Below the pieces are notes generated by a model, which was given only the letters and a program-made list of their open reading frames with translations, ran no database searches and had not been told where the DNA came from. Below are positions 57,573-64,000 of a stretch of DNA of 64,000 nt, in pieces. Each line of letters begins with the position of its first letter. Within the stretch, counting starts at the first letter, position 1. The stretch is taken from NCBI GenBank assembly GCA_023634235.1, contig JAMKCF010000085.1:124001-188000 (forward strand), written 5' to 3'. Made by a program: the position numbers and the translations under genes. The stretch is from Pisaster brevispinus (taxonomy: Eukaryota; Echinodermata; Asteroidea; Forcipulatida; Asteriidae).

Positions 57573-59665
57573 CTGCAACTAAATAAGAGACATTCTCGTA
57601 AACAATTATCAAATGTCATCATGCTTGGAGAAAAGGGAAAGTCGGCACAACACTGGCTATTTTACAAATCAAAAGTTTGACATCATTAGATCGCTTAAAC
57701 TTTGAGAGACTGGACAACATTAGGTTTATAGAAATTGAAGAACCATCACAACATAAGCCCTTGATCAATTTAAGAGAAATATCATCACAATATTTTGTTT
57801 TTATAGGACTCGACAACAGAAGCCCTGAAGAAAGCACGACATTGGATCAGGAACAATTTGAAAGTTCAACAATCATTTAGTGGCAAGTCATTTGGTACAG
57901 GACAAAATAAACTCATATAAAAAGGCACAACACATTGGCTCAAGAACAATTTTAGACTTGAAATATTATTACATCTCTAAGATTATAAGAGACTACACAA
58001 CAAGAGCCTTAACAAAACCTCAAAAATCAAGATAGAAGCTTCTTCTGATGAAAGAAGCTTTGTCCATAGTGGATGAAATCTTGAATCAGTGAATAATCTG
58101 CAAACAAATCTAGAGACGGCACAACATTGCTTCATTAAAAATTTAAGAGTTGACAAATCATTAATGCGTTTAATTTTTGAGGGACTAGACAACACGAGCC
58201 CCAAAGAAAACCAAAGACATCACAACATCTGCTTGTGAATAATTTGAGAGTTGAACTATTTTGAAGGTGGCAAGTTATGATGGACTGAGGTTCAGAGGAA
58301 ATTAAACGAGACGGCAAAAGATTGGCCCGTGAACGATTTAAGAGTTGAAATATCATTACATGGATTAATTTTTGAGGACTTGACAACAAGAGCATCAAAG
58401 AAAACCAAAGACAGAGAAACATCGGATCATGTATAATTTGAAAGTTCAATAATCATTTAGGTGCCAAGTTATAAGAAACTGGACAACATGAGGTTTCCAG
58501 AGATTGAACAGAGGTAACAACATTGATTCATGAACCCTTCAAGAGTTGAAAATCATTGCGCAAAGAAAACAAATTAAGGAGAAATAACCTTTTTTCAACA
58601 CTCCCGTGATGCACAGCCAGTCAAAACATGACATTCCAAGTTGACCTAGATAGAAACATGTTCTGATAATAAAAGCTTTGTCATCAAGCTAGAAGAAAAT
58701 GAAAAGAACAACAGTGGCTCCTAGGCAATGTAAGTGAAGCAAATCATAAGAGCAACGAAATTTTTGAGGGACTAGACAACATGAGCTTCAAGAAAAAACT
58801 AAAGACAGCACAACACCGACTCATGAATATTTTGAGAGTGGAACAATTTTGAAGGTGGTAAGTTTTGAGGTATGAGACAACATAAAGTTCAGAGAAAATG
58901 ATGAGACGGCAAAGCATTGGCTTGTGAACAATTTAGAATTGAGATAGATCTCTTAGATTTTGAGGCACTACACAACAAGGGCCCTGAAAAAAACCCTAAG
59001 ACAGTACAACATTGGCTCAAGAATAGTTTTGAGAATTTGAACAATCATTAAGGTGCCAAGTTATAAGGGACTGGACAACAAGAGGTTTCTAGAAATTGAA
59101 GGGACCTCACAACATTGCCTAATAAATAATTAAATACTTGAAAATTAATTCACAGAGCTAGACAACTAAGAAGAAATTACCATCAATAAGATAGCAAGTT
59201 GTGAGGGACATGACAACATGAGCTTAAGAGAAAATGATAAGACGGCACAACATTGGCTCCAGAACTATTTCAGAGTTGAAATATAATTACATCTCTAAGA
59301 TTTTTAGGTACAACACAACAAAAGCTATAAAAACCAGACAGCACAACATTGGCTTGTATACAATTTGAGAATTGAACAATATTTCAGGTGCTAAGTTATG
59401 AGGAACTGGACAGTATGGGGTTCTGAGAAAGTGAAGAGAAAGCAGAACATTGCTTTGTTGACAAATAAAGAGTCTAAATTTAATGCACAGGACTAAAAAC
59501 TGAGAAGAAATGCCCATTATTAAGATGGCAAGTTATGAGGGACAGGAAAGCATAAGGTTCGGAGAAAATGATGAGACGACACACCATTGCCTAGTGAACA
59601 ATGTTCATGTAGACACAGCCTTGAGGGTTGCTTACACTTAAAAGAATTAACATTTCTTAACAAAC

Positions 59666-59792
59666 CTTAGAAGAGGAGGCAGTGATGCATAGTCATCCCA
59701 AACATGACACTCCAACTTGACCTTGATAGAAGCATCTCCTGATGAATGAGGTCTTTGCTCGTGATGAATGCTCTCTTCAACTTGTGAATAAT
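59666..59792 (-). CDS. Exon-like module, open copy (127 nt)
   Basis: This copy has the best acceptor of the family (tgtcttatttctttttgcag) and a gtttgtta donor. The open frame reads DYSQVEESIHHEQRPHSS, then IKVKLECHVWDDYASLPP and LLR. It lies in the 1.9 kb absent from copy X. It differs from the 56696 and 63070 copies at several residues without acquiring a stop. Confidence 0.35.
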
Positions 59793-61230
59793 CTGCAAAA
59801 AGAAATAAGACACACTGTCATAAACACTTTATCTAAAATTGTACTTGGCCACAATTTAAGAAGCAGTACAACACTGGCGTGTGAGTAATTTGAGAGCTGA
59901 TAAATATTAGAGTCAGAATTTTTGAAGGACTGCACAAGATATTTTGGGGAATTGAAAAGACTGCACACAATCAGCTATTCAGAATTAAAAACGTATGAGT
60001 GGTAAGATTCTGCAAACATACTAACACACGTTGTCTTAAACATTGTATTAAAAGTCATTATGTGAATAATCTGCAAACAAAAAAAGGCATACTGTCGTAA
60101 ACATTTATCAAATGACAAGACGTTTGAAGAAGATGAAGAGACAGCAAAACAGAGGCTTGTTAACAACTTAAGAGTTGAAATATCATTAAATCTCTTAGAT
60201 GTAGAGGTTTGTGAATAATTTGAGAGTTGAACAATCATTAAGGTGCCACATTGTGAGGGACAGGACAACATGAGGTTCAAAAAAATTGAGGAGATGGCAC
60301 AACATTGCATCGTGAACAAATTAAGAGTTGAAATGTCACTACATCTCTCAGAATTTGAGGGACTACACAATAAGAGCCTAAAGAAAACTCTTCGTTTGTA
60401 AACAAGCTTTGTCAATGATGGATACTTCTTTTAGTTCAGTGAATAATCTGTATACAAATTAAGACACACTAATGTAAACACTTATCAAATGACATCATAA
60501 TCGAATAAAATGAAACGGCGGCACAACAGTGGCTCATGAACAAATACATGGAAAATCATTAAAGTGCTGACATTTTGAAAAACTAGACAAAAGAAGCCTC
60601 AAAGAAAACCAAAGACAGCAGAACATCAACTTGTGAATAATTTGAAAGTTCCACAATCTCTTAAGTGGCAAGTTATGAGGTACAGGACAACCCGAGGTTC
60701 AGACAAAATGATGACAGGGCACAACATTTGCTCCTGAACTATTTAAAAGTTGAACATTTATTGAGGTGATAAGTTATGAGGGACTGGACAAAGTCAAATT
60801 CACAGAAGATAAAGAGCCTCACAAACATCACTACATCTCTCAGAATTTTAGGGGCTACACAACAAGAGCCTAGGAGAAAACAAGGTAGCTAGACATCAGT
60901 ATGTGAATAATTTGAGAGTTGAACAATCATTAAGGTTGCAAGTTAAGCCGGACTGGACAACAAGACAATCAGAGAAAATGAAGAGATGTCACAACATTGG
61001 CTCACGGGCAAATTTCAAAGTTGAAATATCATCGCATCCCTTAGATTTTGAGAGACAACACAATAAGAGCCTCAAAGAACTCCAAAAATAGACACACTGT
61101 CGTAAACATTTATCAAAGGACATCATGTTTCAAGGAATGAACAGATGGCACAACAGTGGCTCGCGAACAAATTAGGAGGTTCAATGAGCAGAGGTCAAGA
61201 GCTACAGAGAAATTACATTTTTCAACCTAC

Positions 61231-61355
61231 CTCAGAAAACGAGGGAGTGATGCGTAGATTCAAAAAACTAAATTCCCAGTTGACTTAGATAGGATCATCT
61301 TGTGATGAAACAAGCTTTGTTGGTGATGGATACTTCTCTTGATTCAGTGAATAAC
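61231..61355 (-). pseudogene. Exon-like module, decayed copy
   Basis: The donor gtaggttg is kept and the acceptor has drifted (aaag|gttattc). The frame starts YSLNQEKYPSPTKLVSSQDD and then stops. Its relative at about 49231-49355 in copy X is decayed further. Confidence 0.35.
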
Positions 61356-63069
61356 CTTTAAACAAAATAAGACACAGTAATGTAATCATTTATCAAATGA
61401 CAAGTTGCTTGAAGAAAATGAAGAGATGGCACAAGACTGGCTGTAAAACAAATTAAGAGTAGGAAGACCTTAGAATGTTGAAATTTTGAGAAACTAGACA
61501 ACATAAGCCTCAACGAAAACCAAAGACAGTACAACATTGACTCATTAATAATTTAAAAGATCACATATCATTTAAGTGGCAAGTTATGAGGTACACTGTA
61601 CAGGACAATCAAAGGTTCAGAAGAAATAATGAGAAGGCACAAATTTGGCTACTGAACAATTTAAGAGTTGAGATGTCATTACATCTATCACATTTTAAGG
61701 GATTACAATATAGAAAACCCAAGATAAACACACTGTTTTTAACAATTATCGAGGACATTATGTTTGAAGAAAATAAACAGACGCCACAACAGTGAAGCAA
61801 ATCATAAGAGCACTGAAATTGTTTTGGGACTAGACAACATGAGCCTCAAGAAAAAACTAAAGACAGCACAACATTGATTCGGAAATATTTTGAGAGTGGA
61901 ACAATTTTGAAGGTGGTAAGTTTTGAGGTATGAGACAACATCAAGTTCAGAGAAAATGATGAGACGGCAAAACATCGGCTTGTGAAAAATTTAGAACTGA
62001 GATAGATCTCTTAGACTTTGAGGTACTACACAATAAGAGCCCTGAAAACAAAACCCACAAAGACAGCACAACATTGGCTCATGAATAATTTGAGAGTTGA
62101 ACAATCATTAAGGTGCCAAGTTATAAGGGATTGGACAACATCAAATTCACAGAAAATGAAAAGATGCCACACTTGGCTCTACAAACAGCATAACATTGGT
62201 TCGTGAACAATTTCAGACTTGAAATATAATCATACCTCTTATATTTTGAGGGACTACACAATAAGAGCCTAAAAGAAATCCAAAGACTGCACAACATCAA
62301 GTAAAGGACAATATAAGGTTAAAAAAGGAAAAATTTTAGAGTTAAAATATCCTTAGATTTATAACATTTGGAGGATCTACGCAAAAAGGTTCTAAACAAA
62401 CTGAAATAGCACAACAGCGGCTTCAAAATAGTTTGAGAGTTGAACAATAATTAAGGTGATAAGTTTTGAGGGACTGGACAACATGGGGTTTCAAGAAATT
62501 GAAGAGATGTCACAACAATGGCTCTTCAACATCTTCAGAGTTCAAAATCATCACAGTGGTTAATTTTTCAGGAACTTGACAACAGCAGGTGGCAAAGTAT
62601 GAGGGTCACAGGACAAAATCAGGTTCAGAGAAAATGATAAGATGGCACAGCATTGGCTTGTGAACAATTTTAGAGTTGAAAAATCATTACATCACTCAGA
62701 TTTTGAGGGACTACACAACAAAAGCCTAAAAACACCAAAGACAGCACAATATCAGCTTGTGAATAATAAGAGAGTTAAACAATCATTAAGGTGCCAAGTT
62801 ATGACAGACTGCACAAAAAGGGTTTTCAGAAATTGAAGAGACGGCAGAAAATTGTTTCATGGACAATTAAAAAGTTGAAAATCAATGCACTGGGCTAAGC
62901 AACTAAGGAGAAATGACCATTATTAACATGGCAGTTTATCAGGAACAGATCGACATATGGTTCCTAGAAATTGAAGAGATTTCACCACATTGATTTGAGA
63001 ACGATTAAAGAGTTGAAAATCATTGTGCAAGGATTAAGAACTTGGGAGAAATGACATTTTTCAACTTAC

Positions 63070-63196
63070 CTCAGAAAAGGAGTGAGAGATGCATAGCCAT
63101 CACAGACATGACACTCCAACTTGACCTTGATAGAAGCATCTCCTGATGAATGAAGTCTTTGCTCATGATGAATGCTCTCTTCAACCAGTGAATAAT
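63070..63196 (-). CDS. Exon-like module, open copy (127 nt)
   Basis: A tttggcag acceptor and gtaagttg donor enclose 127 nt. The open frame reads DYSLVEESIHHEQRLHSS, then GDASIKVKLECHVCDGYA and SLTPFLR. Because 127 is not a multiple of three, two modules joined directly would not stay in frame. Module traces with partial homology also lie near 42170, 42790, 43800, 44360, 58040 and 60400. Confidence 0.35.
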
Positions 63197-64000
63197 CTGC
63201 CAAACCAAATAAGACACACTGTCATAACACTTTTTCTAAAAATGTGCTTGGGCACAATTTAAGAAGCAGTACAACACCGGCATATGATTATTTTGAACAT
63301 TGAGTTTGCCAAATAGACAACAAGAAATCCGAATACAGCGCAGCATCAGCTCTGGAATTCTTTGAGAGCTGATAATTATTAGAGTCACAATTTTTGAAGG
63401 ACTGGACAACAAGAGCCTCAAAGAAAACCAAAGACAGATAAACATCGGACCAGGTATAATTTGAAAGTTCAATAATCATTTAGGTGCCAACTTATGAGAG
63501 ACAGGACAACATGCGATTCAGAGAAAATGATCAGAAGACTCAATATTGGCTCGTGAACAAATCAAGAGTAAAAATGTTACTACATTTCTAAGATTTTGAG
63601 GAACTACACAATAAGAGCCTTAAAGAAAACCAAAGACAGCTAAACATCAGCTGGTGAATAATTTAAAAGTTCAACAATTATTTAGGAGGTAAGTTACAAG
63701 AGACAGGACAAGATGTGCAGAAGAAATGATGAGACAGCACAACACATTTTGAGGGACTATGCAACAAGAGCCTAAAAAACAAAGACAGTACAACATCAAC
63801 TCAACAGTAAAATTAAAGTTCAACAATCATTTAGGTGGCATGTTATAAGGACCTGACAAAATGAGGTTCAGAGAAAATGAAAGGAATTAGCACAAGATTG
63901 GCTCGTGAACAATTTAGAGTTGAAATATCTTTACATTTCTTATATTTGGAGGGGTTACACAATAAGAGTCTAAATAAAACCAAGGATAGCCCAACATTGG

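Larger units (their letters stand above)
57601..63430. repeat. Segmental duplication, copy Y (empty sites)
   Basis: Matches copy X (43349-57070). It preserves the pre-insertion sequences for both mobile elements: gttctgataataaaagctttg at about 58660 for the LINE and gactggacaacatggggttt at about 62470 for the Academ-like transposon. Confidence 0.8.
56121..64000. repeat. Irregular satellite, period about 97-100 bp, third block
   Basis: The same satellite continues to the right edge of the window. The part at 57601-63430 is copy Y of the segmental duplication and has no LINE or large transposon. Beyond 63430 the units continue (acaacatcagctggtgaata, gacaggacaagatg), so the array extends outside the window. 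Confidence 0.85.

Overview
The window looks like nuclear DNA of a marine invertebrate, most likely an echinoderm or another invertebrate deuterostome. The evidence is indirect: AT-rich intergenic DNA, eukaryotic splice signals, tRNA-Leu-like SINEs, a CR1/L2-type LINE whose ORF carries a 2A-like motif, an Academ-type DNA transposon, many small inverted-repeat elements, and dense tandem repeats. There is no bacterial-style gene layout and no clearly intact conventional host gene. Most of the window is repeat sequence.

Region 1-10 kb. A decayed 3.3 kb element with terminal inverted repeats (2702-5987) holds a 170-bp triplication and a broken multi-exon, zinc-finger-like gene. Around it are an A/B-box SINE (1535-1860), a MITE (6063-6382), an element full of copies of its own terminal motif (6464-7045, with a diverged copy at 100-390), and a second SINE (8752-9178).

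Region 10.6-17.4 kb. A minisatellite of about 74 bp per unit (about 84 copies) contains a 1661-bp higher-order duplication. A separate array of about 61 bp per unit follows.

Region 19-30 kb. A 66-bp repeat array occurs in both orientations. It is intermixed with SINEs and a scattered family of about 100-bp, exon-like cassettes with AG and GT borders (21.07, 22.34, 24.72, 27.38 and 28.61 kb, with decayed copies near 22.03 and 29.6 kb). Part of this region was built by block duplication of about 1 kb units.

Region 30-40 kb. Inverted-repeat elements come first, then a candidate small spliced gene (33.46-34.04 kb). After it come a 38-bp minisatellite, a degenerate short-period repeat, a long hairpin, a GC-rich palindromic island, and a 48-bp minisatellite that grades into a minus-strand exon-like ORF (39528-39781).

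Region 40-64 kb. This is an irregular satellite with a period of about 97-100 bp. On the minus strand it contains repeated exon-like modules of about 127 nt with conserved splice sites; three copies keep the reading frame open. Two diverged copies of one segment lie in tandem. The first copy was invaded by a nearly complete LINE (44421-48554) and by a large-TIR Academ-like transposon (50719-56120). Both insertions can be defined from the matching empty sites in the second copy. The Academ-like gene is broken by stops, frameshifts and a nested 241-bp MITE.

The best-supported protein is the LINE polyprotein (2A-like motif, endonuclease, reverse transcriptase), which has one frameshift. The most unusual features are the exon-like modules amplified inside tandem-repeat arrays on both strands.
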